Origin: Fidelibacterota bacterium MT.SAG.2
Lineage (GTDB): Bacteria; Fidelibacterota; SORT01
DNA length: 64,000 nucleotides
NCBI GenBank assembly: GCA_004402915.1
Contig: SORU01000002.1
Location: 41,286-105,285 of the forward strand
Direction: 5' to 3'
Below are positions 53,598 through 61,438 of this stretch, one piece after another (positions within the stretch are counted from its first letter, which is position 1; each line of letters starts with the position of its first letter). The position numbers and the translations under genes were made by a program. The notes beneath the pieces are model-generated. The model was not told the DNA's origin. It searched no databases and saw only the letters and a list, made by a program, of their open reading frames with translations.

Positions 53598-54629
53598 ATG
53601 CGAATTGGGATCTTAACGGGAGGGGGCGATTGCCCCGGATTGAATGCCGCCATAAGGGCAGTTGTCAGGCGGTCGATAGACGTTCATGGTCACGAAGTAT
53701 ACGGGATAAGAGACGGTTGGAAGGGATTGGTCGAAGGAGACGTCTATCAATTGAGTTCGTCTGATATGGCGGGTCTGATTCGTGAAGGTGGGACTATTCT
53801 CGGTACTTCCCGCACCAATCCATACAATGAAGAAGAAGATCTTAAAAGCTTAAAAGAGAACATAAAGAAATTCAAATTTGATGCTATAGTTGCGATCGGC
53901 GGGGACGATACGCTGTTGGTTGCCACTAAGCTCACCGAAGACGGGATTCCATGCGTCGGGATTCCGAAGACAATAGATAATGACCTGTCGGCTACCGATG
54001 CGACATTCGGATTCGACACTGCTCTGACAATTGCAGTGGAAGCCATCGACCGGTTGACCACAACAGCCAAGTCACATCACAGGACAATAGTAGTAGAGGT
54101 AATGGGCAGGCAAGCCGGATGGATAGCCCTTCATGCGGGAATAGCGGGCAGTGCCCACTGCATTATGCTCCCCGAGTTTAAAATGTCTGTCTCGGAAGTT
54201 GTGGGTCTGATCAACAAGCGGAAAGAGGCGGGAAAACGATTTCATATTATCGTCGTTTCTGAGGGAGCGGCGATCGGAGGCGATGACAGCATGGTTACTC
54301 AAGACGAGTCATTAGATGACTTCGGGAATATACGGCTCGGCGGCGTTGGAAAGTATGTCGGAAAGGAGATCGGCAAGCAGACGGGCGACGAGATTCGGAC
54401 TGTCGTGCTCGGTCACACTCAAAGAGGCGGATCGCCGACAGCATACGACAGGATGCTGGCAACGCGCTTCGGATTGGCAGCTGCGGATTACGTTAATAAC
54501 GGCGATTTCGGAAAGATGGCTGCGCTCAAAGGAAATGAAATAGTTCCTGTTCCTCTTTCGGACGCAACGAGTGAACTGAAACTCGTTCCGGCAGAACTCT
54601 ATGAACTCGCAAAAACGTTTTTTAGTTAA
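53598..54629 (+). CDS. pfp: 6-phosphofructokinase, PPi-dependent type by active-site residues
   Basis: 343 residues of the PfkA fold: 'MRIGILTGGGDCPGLNAAIR', 'GRQAGWIALHAGIAG' and 'TVVLGHTQRGGSPTAYDR'. The two positions that separate phosphate donors are both of the PPi form: 'AIGGDDT' (Asp instead of the Gly of ATP enzymes) and 'PKTIDND' (Lys instead of Gly). So it probably uses pyrophosphate and is reversible between fructose-6-phosphate and the 1,6-bisphosphate, though some group III enzymes are mixed. It heads a tight pfp-pgk-tpiA-secG cluster. Confidence 0.88.
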   Translation: MRIGILTGGGDCPGLNAAIRAVVRRSIDVHGHEVYGIRDGWKGLVEGDVYQLSSSDMAGLIREGGTILGTSRTNPYNEEEDLKSLKENIKKFKFDAIVAIGGDDTLLVATKLTEDGIPCVGIPKTIDNDLSATDATFGFDTALTIAVEAIDRLTTTAKSHHRTIVVEVMGRQAGWIALHAGIAGSAHCIMLPEFKMSVSEVVGLINKRKEAGKRFHIIVVSEGAAIGGDDSMVTQDESLDDFGNIRLGGVGKYVGKEIGKQTGDEIRTVVLGHTQRGGSPTAYDRMLATRFGLAAADYVNNGDFGKMAALKGNEIVPVPLSDATSELKLVPAELYELAKTFFS

Positions 54630-54631
54630 CA

Positions 54632-55831
54632 ATGCCTAAACTCACTCTCGATGACCTGAATCTCCTGAACAAGCGCGTTCTGATGCGGACTGATTTTAAC
54701 GTACCGCTTTCTTCCGCAGGTCAGGTTGAGGACGACCATCGGATCAGAGCTGCGATTCCGAGTATAGATAAAGTATTAGAGGATGGTGGAAGTCTTATTT
54801 TAATGAGTCATCTCGGCAGACCGGATGGAAAGGTTGAAGCAAAACTGAGCCTCAAACCTGTCGCTGAACTGCTTTCAAAAATACTTTCAAGAGAAGTAAA
54901 ATTCGCCGATGATTGTGTCGGAAAAGAATCGCTTGCTCTATCATCATCACTTAAAGCGGGCGAGCTGCTGCTTTTGGAGAATCTCCGCTTTCATAAGGAG
55001 GAAACGGAGAACGGGAGCGAGTTTGCTCAGGCGTTGGCGGTTCACGGAGACATATATGTCAACGATGCGTTTGGCACGGCTCATAGGAAACACGCTTCAA
55101 CGTATGGCGTCCCCGAGATCATGGATTCGGCAGTCGCCGGTTATTTGATGGATTCCGAAGTAAAATATATGAGCAGTATAGTAGATAACCCGAGGATACC
55201 GATGGTAGTTGTGCTTGGCGGCGCAAAGGTCTCGGACAAGATACCGGTCATAAAGAATCTTTCAAAACTTGCCGACGCTTTTCTCATAGGAGGAGGAATG
55301 GCGTTTACCTTTTTGAAAGCTATGGGGCATCCGATAGGGAAGTCGTTGGTTGATGAAAATCTGGTAGAGAGCTGCAAGGAGATATTGAGAGAGTTGAGCA
55401 AAAAAGGGATAAATTATCATCTCCCTACCGATTGCGTAGCGGTCAGCTCGATCGATTCACCGGAGTTGGGCGACGTATGTTTCATTGACGAACTTGGTGA
55501 TGACAAAATGGGTGTGGATATCGGACCGATGACGGTCGCGGAGTTCGATCATGTGTTGGAAGGGGCAAAAACGGTTATCTGGAACGGCCCAATGGGAATA
55601 TTCGAGGTTCCTCATTGGTCGAACGGCACTGTCTCTGTCGGCAAAAAGCTGGTTGAATTGACAAAGACGGGAACTACGACCGTAGTGGGCGGCGGAGATA
55701 CAGCCTCGGCTATGAAGCAGATGAATCTCTCAAACGATGTCTCTCATATATCGACCGGTGGCGGCGCTTCATTAGAGCTTCTTTCCGGTAACGCTCTGCC
55801 GGGTTTAGAGATGTTGCAGGAGAAAGAATGA
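54632..55831 (+). CDS. pgk: Phosphoglycerate kinase
   Basis: 399 residues. 'RVLMRTDFNVPLSSAGQVED' and 'SHLGRPDG' bind 3-phosphoglycerate; 'VVVLGGAKVSDKIPVI' and the C-terminal 'STGGGASLELLSG' belong to the nucleotide side. It makes ATP in lower glycolysis. It is two bases after pfp and overlaps tpiA by ATGA, with a genuine TGA stop. Confidence 0.98.
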   Translation: MPKLTLDDLNLLNKRVLMRTDFNVPLSSAGQVEDDHRIRAAIPSIDKVLEDGGSLILMSHLGRPDGKVEAKLSLKPVAELLSKILSREVKFADDCVGKESLALSSSLKAGELLLLENLRFHKEETENGSEFAQALAVHGDIYVNDAFGTAHRKHASTYGVPEIMDSAVAGYLMDSEVKYMSSIVDNPRIPMVVVLGGAKVSDKIPVIKNLSKLADAFLIGGGMAFTFLKAMGHPIGKSLVDENLVESCKEILRELSKKGINYHLPTDCVAVSSIDSPELGDVCFIDELGDDKMGVDIGPMTVAEFDHVLEGAKTVIWNGPMGIFEVPHWSNGTVSVGKKLVELTKTGTTTVVGGGDTASAMKQMNLSNDVSHISTGGGASLELLSGNALPGLEMLQEKE

Positions 55832-56610
55832 TCGGTCGGCGTTTACTCATAGCCGGCAACTGGAAGATGAATTTGGATCTATACGGATCTTATCAACTTG
55901 CCAAAATGGTCGCGGAAGGAACAAAGTCATTTGAGAATATTGATGTGCTGATAAGTCCGTCATTTATCTCTCTTGGAGTTATTGGTCAGAAACTTAAAGA
56001 TACGGAGCTGCTCATCGCTGCTCAAAACTGCCATTATGAGGAATCAGGAGCATTTACGGGTGAGATTTCGCTGGATATGATACGCTCTACCGGCGTGAAT
56101 TGGGTCATCATCGGTCATTCGGAGAGGCGCGCGCTTTTCGGAGAAAGCGATGAGATCGTAGCGAAGAAAATCAAGTATGCGCTTTTAAATCGGTTTCATG
56201 TTATCGGATGCGTTGGAGAATCACTTGAACAGAGGGAAAATAGGGAGCAGGAGGAGGTAGTACAGAAGCAGTTGGATACCATACTTCGGGACTTATCAGA
56301 GGGTGAATTAGAGAATCTTGTAATAGCTTACGAGCCTGTCTGGGCAATTGGCACGGGAAAAACAGCAACTCCGGAACAAGCTGAGGAGATGCATGAATTT
56401 ATCCGGAAGATAGTGAGTAAAATCGCGGGAGAAGATAGGGGAAAAAGTATTTTGATTTTGTATGGCGGCAGTGTATCTTTGCGGAATGCCGAAGAGCTGC
56501 TGAATCAAACTGATATCGACGGAGCTCTTATAGGCGGCGCAAGCCTTGAAGCGGAATCGTTTAACGGGATTGCAGCTATAGCTGAAGATATAAGTAAGGA
56601 GCAAGGATAG
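55828..56610 (+). CDS. tpiA: Triosephosphate isomerase
   Basis: 260 residues. Lys in 'AGNWKMN', His in 'VIIGHSERR', catalytic Glu in 'AYEPVWAIGTGK' and phosphate loop 'LYGGSV'. All active-site parts are intact. Translationally coupled to pgk. Confidence 0.98.
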   Translation: MIGRRLLIAGNWKMNLDLYGSYQLAKMVAEGTKSFENIDVLISPSFISLGVIGQKLKDTELLIAAQNCHYEESGAFTGEISLDMIRSTGVNWVIIGHSERRALFGESDEIVAKKIKYALLNRFHVIGCVGESLEQRENREQEEVVQKQLDTILRDLSEGELENLVIAYEPVWAIGTGKTATPEQAEEMHEFIRKIVSKIAGEDRGKSILILYGGSVSLRNAEELLNQTDIDGALIGGASLEAESFNGIAAIAEDISKEQG

Positions 56611-56611
56611 T

Positions 56612-56959
56612 TTGTATGGAATTTTAGTAGTAGTTCATATTTTTGTCAGTTTGACTCTTGTTATCACAATTTTAATGCAGTCGAGCAAAGGCGGGGGACT
56701 CGCCGGCGCTTTTGGCGGTGCGGGAACGAGCGCTGTTTTCGGAGGTAGAGGAGCTGCAAGTTTCCTGCAAAAAACGACAGTAGGACTTGTCGGGGCATTT
56801 ATGGTAATCGCCATCATGATCAGTTTTGCCTCGAATCCTGATAAAGGGAGTGTCAGCCTTATTCAGGAAGCTGCAAAGGAACAGACTACAGGACAGGGCG
56901 CAAGCTTGCCAACACCATCGGCTCCCGGTCTAACAGATGACCAAAACTCCGGTAATTGA
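56612..56959 (+). CDS. secG: Preprotein translocase subunit SecG
   Basis: 115 residues from TTG 56612 with AAGGAGCAAGGA upstream. Two membrane helices ('LVVVHIFVSLTLVITILMQ' and 'VGLVGAFMVIAIMISFAS') flank the conserved 'SSKGGGLAGAFGG' loop. It stabilises the SecYEG channel. The tpiA-secG link is common in bacteria. Confidence 0.95.
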   Translation: MYGILVVVHIFVSLTLVITILMQSSKGGGLAGAFGGAGTSAVFGGRGAASFLQKTTVGLVGAFMVIAIMISFASNPDKGSVSLIQEAAKEQTTGQGASLPTPSAPGLTDDQNSGN

Positions 56960-56968
56960 TCTTTTTCA

Positions 56969-57052
56969 GCCGAAGTGGTGGAACTGGTAGACACGCTGTC
57001 TTGAGGGGGCAGTGCTCTAACGGGTGTGCGGGTTCGAATCCCGCCTTCGGCA
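56969..57052 (+). tRNA. tRNA-Leu (anticodon GAG)
   Basis: Acceptor GCCGAAG pairs with CTTCGGC. The anticodon loop TTGAGGG gives GAG. The long variable arm (TGCTCTAACGGGTGTG) is typical of class II tRNA, and the T loop is GGTTCGAATCC. It is ten bases after secG, a common position. Confidence 0.96.
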
Positions 57053-57091
57053 CAAGTTGGGAGAATTTTAAATTATAAGGGAATGCAGCGA

Positions 57092-58210
57092 ATGAGAATC
57101 GTCTCTAATTTAGTTATTTGCAGCGCGCTGTTATTGCTTTCCGGACAGCTGCTTTTCGCGCAGGGCGGAGAGACAGACGAAGAAGCGAAAGAGCGGATAA
57201 TCAATAATCTTATGGTGGGAGCGAATAAGGCATTTACAGATGGAAACATTGCCGTTGCAAAAGATTCGCTGAAAAATCTCTTTGAAATGGATTCGCAATT
57301 TGCTCCGGCGTATTTCATTTACGGCAAGATCAATGTCAGGGAAAAGAATTATGTGGAAGCAGGAACTAATATTCGTCGTTCTATTCAGCTCGATCCCGAA
57401 AATGAAAAATACAGAAAAGAGCTTAAAAACATAATCGGTTTGAATTACAACGATGGTAATCTTGAGTATAAAAAGGGCAATTATGCCAAAGCGGTAGAGA
57501 AATACGATACTGTCTTGATGTTTGACGCCGGTTATTCCAGCGCTTATTACATGAAGGGCATAATCGCAAAGCGTCAACGAAACACTAAAGAATCCATAGA
57601 ACAATTCAGTAAGGCTATAAACGCCGATCCCACTATGTCAACTGCATACTATGCGCGTGGAAACAGCTACCTTTCTGACCGGAACTATGATAGGGCGATT
57701 CAGGATTTTGAAACAGCGACTTCGCTAAATCCTAATGATGCAAAGGCGTGGACGAATATCGGCGCGATCGAGCTTAACCGCAAGAACTACGACGAGGTAA
57801 TTGTAGCTACTCAGAAGGCGATAGAAGCCGATCCGAAAATGGCGAGGGCGTACAGAGATCAGGGTATAGCGTATTCTAAAATGGGCAACTGGACAAAGGC
57901 TGTTTCGCTTCAGGAGAAGTCGACGTCGCTCAACAAGAGAGATTCAAGAGCGTTTTTCCATCTCGCCGAAGCGTATAATCAGCTGAACAATTGTGAAGGC
58001 GCAAGAGATGCGGCTCTTACGGCAACGGGTATTAAAGCAACAAACGGCGGTTCATGGGTTGAACTCGGATTGGCATACAAATGCCTCACAATGGAAGCGG
58101 AAGCAATTGCGGCATTTGAAAAAGCCAAGCGCGATGGTCGGTGGAGAGAGGTAGCCGTTTATAATATTGACATTATCGTAAATAAGTCTAAATATAACTT
58201 AGACGATTAG
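57092..58210 (+). CDS. Exported TPR-repeat protein
   Basis: 372 residues from ATG 57092, favoured over 57083 because AAGGGA lies 9 bases before it (57026 lies inside the tRNA). The signal peptide is 'NLVICSALLLLSGQLLFAQG'. Seven or eight tetratricopeptide repeats follow with the W-LG-Y-A-P pattern ('AYFIYGKINVREKNYVEAG', 'AYYARGNSYLSDRNYDRAI', 'AWTNIGAIELNRKNYDEVI'). It acts in the periplasm as a binding scaffold; the partner is unknown. A clear terminator follows. Confidence 0.88.
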   Translation: MRIVSNLVICSALLLLSGQLLFAQGGETDEEAKERIINNLMVGANKAFTDGNIAVAKDSLKNLFEMDSQFAPAYFIYGKINVREKNYVEAGTNIRRSIQLDPENEKYRKELKNIIGLNYNDGNLEYKKGNYAKAVEKYDTVLMFDAGYSSAYYMKGIIAKRQRNTKESIEQFSKAINADPTMSTAYYARGNSYLSDRNYDRAIQDFETATSLNPNDAKAWTNIGAIELNRKNYDEVIVATQKAIEADPKMARAYRDQGIAYSKMGNWTKAVSLQEKSTSLNKRDSRAFFHLAEAYNQLNNCEGARDAALTATGIKATNGGSWVELGLAYKCLTMEAEAIAAFEKAKRDGRWREVAVYNIDIIVNKSKYNLDD

Positions 58211-58235
58211 TTTAAATTCTTAGGTGAAGTAAGAG

Positions 58236-58268
58236 CGGCGGTCCTTCGGATCGCCGTTTTTATTTTTA
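58236..58268 (+). terminator. Intrinsic terminator after the TPR gene
   Basis: CGGCGGTCC, loop TTC, GGATCGCCG (one G-U pair), then TTTTTATTTTTATT. It lies 26 bases after the TPR stop codon and probably closes the pfp-secG-tRNA-TPR string. Confidence 0.8.
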
Positions 58269-58285
58269 TTAAACACAGTTTAATA

Positions 58286-58338
58286 GTGCGAGTCAAGGCT
58301 TGCCCGCCTGGTATCAGTCGGACAGGTCCTTACCGCAC
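58286..58338. repeat. GTGCGAGTC...ACCGCAC unit (inverted orientation)
   Basis: Starts GTGCGAGTCAAGGCTTGCCC and ends CCTTACCGCAC: the dispersed family in reverse orientation relative to 53232. Confidence 0.5.
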
Positions 58339-58349
58339 TTCTGAAAAAT

Positions 58350-58535
58350 TCCCCTCTATCAAAAAGAGGGGTGTTCCGGAGGAACTCCTACGGAGGATTT
58401 TGGCGAAGCCAAAAGACGGGGTGTGTCAGAAGTTATCTGAAGCGTTAAAATTTGAGATTGGCTTACGCCTGTCTTCGGCTGCCACGACCTGAAAAATCAA
58501 GTCTCGCCAGCCCGACTTATGTCTGGCAGGCAATG
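58350..58535. repeat. CCCCTC...GAGGGG unit plus CCAGCCCGAC palindrome
   Basis: TTCCCCTCTATCAAAAAGAGG through GACGGGGTGTGT (58350-58427), then GCCAGCCCGACTTATGTCTGG with CAGGCAATGACA (58506-58536). The second half is the same palindrome as in the rplJ-rplL gap. The plus-strand ORF 58286-58492 is made of repeat and is not a gene. Confidence 0.5.
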
Positions 58536-58623
58536 ACAGAGGGTGAGGTTTTTCGGTAGTTGTCAAGTTTATAAATTTGGCAGTAAAAGTATAGAGAAAA
58601 ATGAAAATAAGATTTACAGCTCA

Positions 58624-59544
58624 TCAATCCTCGAAGATGAACTCTACAAACCCGATGGATGCTTCAATATCCATGACCAATTCGCCTTCTGTTTCACCCC
58701 AATTGGGACTTTCGTACACGTCATCTTCGACTTCAATGAGATCTTTCGTGTCAAATGAGGTGAATGCCGATACGTCGGCGTAGATTTTTACACCGATATT
58801 TCGTGGTAAAATTATTATCGTGGAGCTTATGCTGAGCTCCATCTGCACGTAACATTTTTCCGTTGTCTCGCCTGTGAAATCCAATGTACTTTTGCCAAGA
58901 CCACCCTCTATGGTCATATTCTCGAAATTTGCGTTGAGGAGATGTTTACCCCTGAACTTTGCCAGTCCCAGGGATATATTGAACTCCGACATCCTGATAG
59001 GATTGGGTTCATCAAAACTGATGAATGTCTTACTCGCGCCTGTTTCTATGTTGAGATTGCTAATCATCATGCCGGTGAAATCGAAATTTCCTTTAGTGGC
59101 GCCGGAGAATAAGTTAATATTTAAGGGAACTTTATCCGTGAATTTCAGATCCCATGAAGTCTTTTTTACCGATGAAAGTCCAATGTTTACATCATCTCCA
59201 TCAAAATCGAATTTGAAATTATCGTCGTTGAATTCGAAATCATCGTCCTCGTATTCCTCATCTTTAGATATGAGCCTGAAGGAGAGCGAAGGATCATCGC
59301 TGTCATACCTGAATCTCGGCCGCATTTCTTCGCTGTTATATTCAACTTCGATCATGAAGAGTTTGTCATATGGCGATTTAGTGAACCAGACCTTACCGCC
59401 GTTAAGTTGCAAATTCACTTCAAGACTTTCCTGATCGGCTAGATCCACTTCTTCAGAAAAGACCGACATCCTTTGTGCGTAAAGATTTCCGGCGCTGAGT
59501 GATAGAAAAATGGCAATGCTTAATATATATAGCTGCATCTTCAT
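58624..59544 (-). CDS. Exported beta-solenoid-like (toast-rack / DUF4097-type) protein
   Basis: 306 residues with signal peptide 'LYILSIAIFLSLSAGNLYAQ'. The mature part is a series of short beta strands with alternating polar residues ('KVPLNINLFSGATKGNFDFT', 'ISNLNIETGASKTFISF', 'MTIEGGLGKSTLDFTGE'), the pattern of toast-rack/DUF4097 right-handed beta structures that often accompany signal-transduction genes. A very acidic loop, 'EDDDFEFNDDNFKFDFDGDD', interrupts it. It overlaps the ECF sigma gene by ATGA and is therefore coexpressed; it may sense envelope state. No membrane-spanning anti-sigma is next to it. Confidence 0.7.
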   Translation of the reverse strand: MKMQLYILSIAIFLSLSAGNLYAQRMSVFSEEVDLADQESLEVNLQLNGGKVWFTKSPYDKLFMIEVEYNSEEMRPRFRYDSDDPSLSFRLISKDEEYEDDDFEFNDDNFKFDFDGDDVNIGLSSVKKTSWDLKFTDKVPLNINLFSGATKGNFDFTGMMISNLNIETGASKTFISFDEPNPIRMSEFNISLGLAKFRGKHLLNANFENMTIEGGLGKSTLDFTGETTEKCYVQMELSISSTIIILPRNIGVKIYADVSAFTSFDTKDLIEVEDDVYESPNWGETEGELVMDIEASIGFVEFIFED

Positions 59545-60122
59545 CTTAGATTCATTTTCGACAGCGATTTTTTCAATATTTCACGGGCGCGAAAGATGCG
59601 CGCTTTTACAGTGCCTATCGGCAATTCAAGCTCAATGGCGATCTCGTCGTAGCTCCTGTCCTGCTTGTGCCTCAAATTTATAACCTCTCTGTATTTTTCC
59701 GGTAGTTGATCAATCACGTTGTGGATGTTATTGATCATCTCGTTCCTTATTACGTCTGTCTCCGGATTGTAAGAGCTGTCCGGAATGTCCTGGGTTATAC
59801 TTCCATCCTTTGTCACAATAGGGGTATCAATTGACGTCGTGTTCAAACGCCTTTTCCTCAGGTGATCGATACAATTGTTCGATGCGATCTTGAATAGCCA
59901 CGTACTGAAGGAATACTGCTTATTGAAAGATTCAAGCGCATTATATGCCTTGATGAAAGCCTCCTGAACGAGGTCTTGTGTCTCTTCCTGGTTCCGGACC
60001 ATTCTGTAGATAATACCGTGGAGGGAATTCTTGTATCGCTCCATGATGATACCGTATGCCGCTTCGTTTCCATTAATTGCCTCATCTATCAATTCGTAAT
60101 CGGTTTTATCTTCACTGTTCAT
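59541..60122 (-). CDS. ECF (RpoE-like) sigma factor
   Basis: 193 residues. Region 2 is 'ETQDLVQEAFIKAYNALESF' with 'FSTWLFKIASNNCIDHLRKR'; region 4 is 'LPEKYREVINLRHKQDRSYD' with 'LELPIGTVKARIFRAREILK'. Sigma-3 is missing, as in all ECF factors. It redirects RNA polymerase to stress or envelope promoters. Its partner gene by overlap is the toast-rack-like exported protein and not the usual zinc-finger anti-sigma. The linker of about 30 residues between regions is of ordinary length. Confidence 0.93.
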   Translation of the reverse strand: MNSEDKTDYELIDEAINGNEAAYGIIMERYKNSLHGIIYRMVRNQEETQDLVQEAFIKAYNALESFNKQYSFSTWLFKIASNNCIDHLRKRRLNTTSIDTPIVTKDGSITQDIPDSSYNPETDVIRNEMINNIHNVIDQLPEKYREVINLRHKQDRSYDEIAIELELPIGTVKARIFRAREILKKSLSKMNLR

Positions 60123-60382
60123 ATAATTTTACGTTTTGGGGGTTATAATTGTTGCGTTTAAACCGCACAAAGATACCCTGAAGCCAAGTAAGAGTCAAGA
60201 TAGCATGGGAAACAAACAGGGCTGATAATTCAATTTAGCCCGGCCATTCATGGCTGGACTGATAAATCAGGTCCCGCAATGACAACAAAAGAAACTAAGC
60301 ATTCACGCACTTTACACTTGAATAATCGACAAGTTGACGTTAGTTTTCAGTGTTGTATGATTATTAAAAATCAGTAGAATAT
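60123..60382. other. Divergent intergenic region
   Basis: 260 bases between the leftward sigma gene and the rightward HAD gene. It includes CCCGGCCATTCATGGCTGGAC and GTCCCGCAATGACAAC (60236-60288), a degenerate member of the palindromic repeats. No gene. Confidence 0.4.
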
Positions 60383-61069
60383 ATGATACGTGCCTTGATA
60401 TTAGACCTCGATAACACAATCATTGACTTCGTTCGATTGAAGGAGAATGCAATCGATTCGGGTTTGGCTTCAATGGCGGAAGCCGGATTAAAATTTGATA
60501 AAAAAGAAGCCCATAAGCGAATAATGGAAATTTATGAAGAAAAGGGGTGGGAGTATCAGGAGGTGTTTGATGATTTCATAATCGAGATAAATGACGGTAT
60601 TCTTAATTATAAATTTCTCGCTGCGGGGATTGTCGGCTATCGCAGGGCGAAGGAAGCATCGTTGGTTCCTTATCCACAGGTAATATCCACACTTTTCAAA
60701 TTAGCGAAGAGAGGATTAAAACTCGGCATTGTTTCGGATGCTCCCAGTCGGGAAGCATGGCTTCGGCTCTGCTATCTAAATCTTCACAACGTATTCGACG
60801 AAGTTGTCACTCTGACCGACACGGGGGAATTAAAACCAGCTCCTGAACCATTCAGGGAAATTCTGAGCCGTCTTAATGTCAGTGCCGATGAAGCTTTGAT
60901 GATAGGTGATTGGCCCGAGCGTGATATGGTCGGAGCAGCGTCAGTAGGCATGAAATCAGTTTTCGCGCGCTACGGTGATACGTTTGATACTGTAGAATCG
61001 GGCGCTGATTATGTGATAGATGATTTTAACGAGATTCTCGATATTATCGACAAGGAAAATGAAGGTTGA
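60383..61069 (+). CDS. HAD-family hydrolase
   Basis: 228 residues. Motif I 'LILDLDNTIID' has the nucleophile and acid Asp pair, motif II 'GIVSDAPSREAW' the Ser, motif III a Lys in 'GELKPAPEPF', and motif IV 'MIGDWPERDMVGA' the metal-binding Asp residues. An inserted helical cap follows motif I, as in phosphoglycolate-phosphatase-like (subfamily IA) enzymes. The substrate is unknown. It overlaps acpS by four bases. Confidence 0.88.
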   Translation: MIRALILDLDNTIIDFVRLKENAIDSGLASMAEAGLKFDKKEAHKRIMEIYEEKGWEYQEVFDDFIIEINDGILNYKFLAAGIVGYRRAKEASLVPYPQVISTLFKLAKRGLKLGIVSDAPSREAWLRLCYLNLHNVFDEVVTLTDTGELKPAPEPFREILSRLNVSADEALMIGDWPERDMVGAASVGMKSVFARYGDTFDTVESGADYVIDDFNEILDIIDKENEG

Positions 61070-61434
61070 CCGAAGTCGGCATAGATATTATTGAGATAGC
61101 CCGAATCGGAGACGCGCTGTCGCGATGGGATAACAAGTTCAGAAAGATGGTATTCACAGCTTCGGAAATTGAGTTTTGTGAGGCTCGCTCGAATCCCGTT
61201 CAGCATTATGCGGCGCGTTTTGCCGCGAAAGAGGCTGTCGCCAAGGCGCTAAAATCCTCTAAAACTCTCTTTTTAAAATGGACCGACGTTGAGATCGTCT
61301 CTCACGAAAACGGCGCGCCTACGATATCTCTCCACGGTGAATCGGAAACACTTTTCAATGATTTTAAACTCTCTTTGAGCCTTTCTCATTCCGTAAATTC
61401 TGCAATAGCCGTTGCGATCTTGTCGGATAAATGA
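61066..61434 (+). CDS. acpS: Holo-[acyl-carrier-protein] synthase
   Basis: 122 residues from TTG 61066, in ATGA-like overlap with the HAD gene. 'VGIDIIEIARIGDAL' carries the Mg-binding Asp and 'ARFAAKEAVAKAL' the second acidic motif; 'LSLSHSVNSAIAVAIL' closes the fold. It transfers phosphopantetheine from CoA to ACP. Confidence 0.96.
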   Translation: MTEVGIDIIEIARIGDALSRWDNKFRKMVFTASEIEFCEARSNPVQHYAARFAAKEAVAKALKSSKTLFLKWTDVEIVSHENGAPTISLHGESETLFNDFKLSLSLSHSVNSAIAVAILSDK

Positions 61435-61438
61435 GTAG

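Noticed and set aside
58286-58492. 68-residue plus-strand ORF
   Set aside because: It consists of dispersed repeat units.
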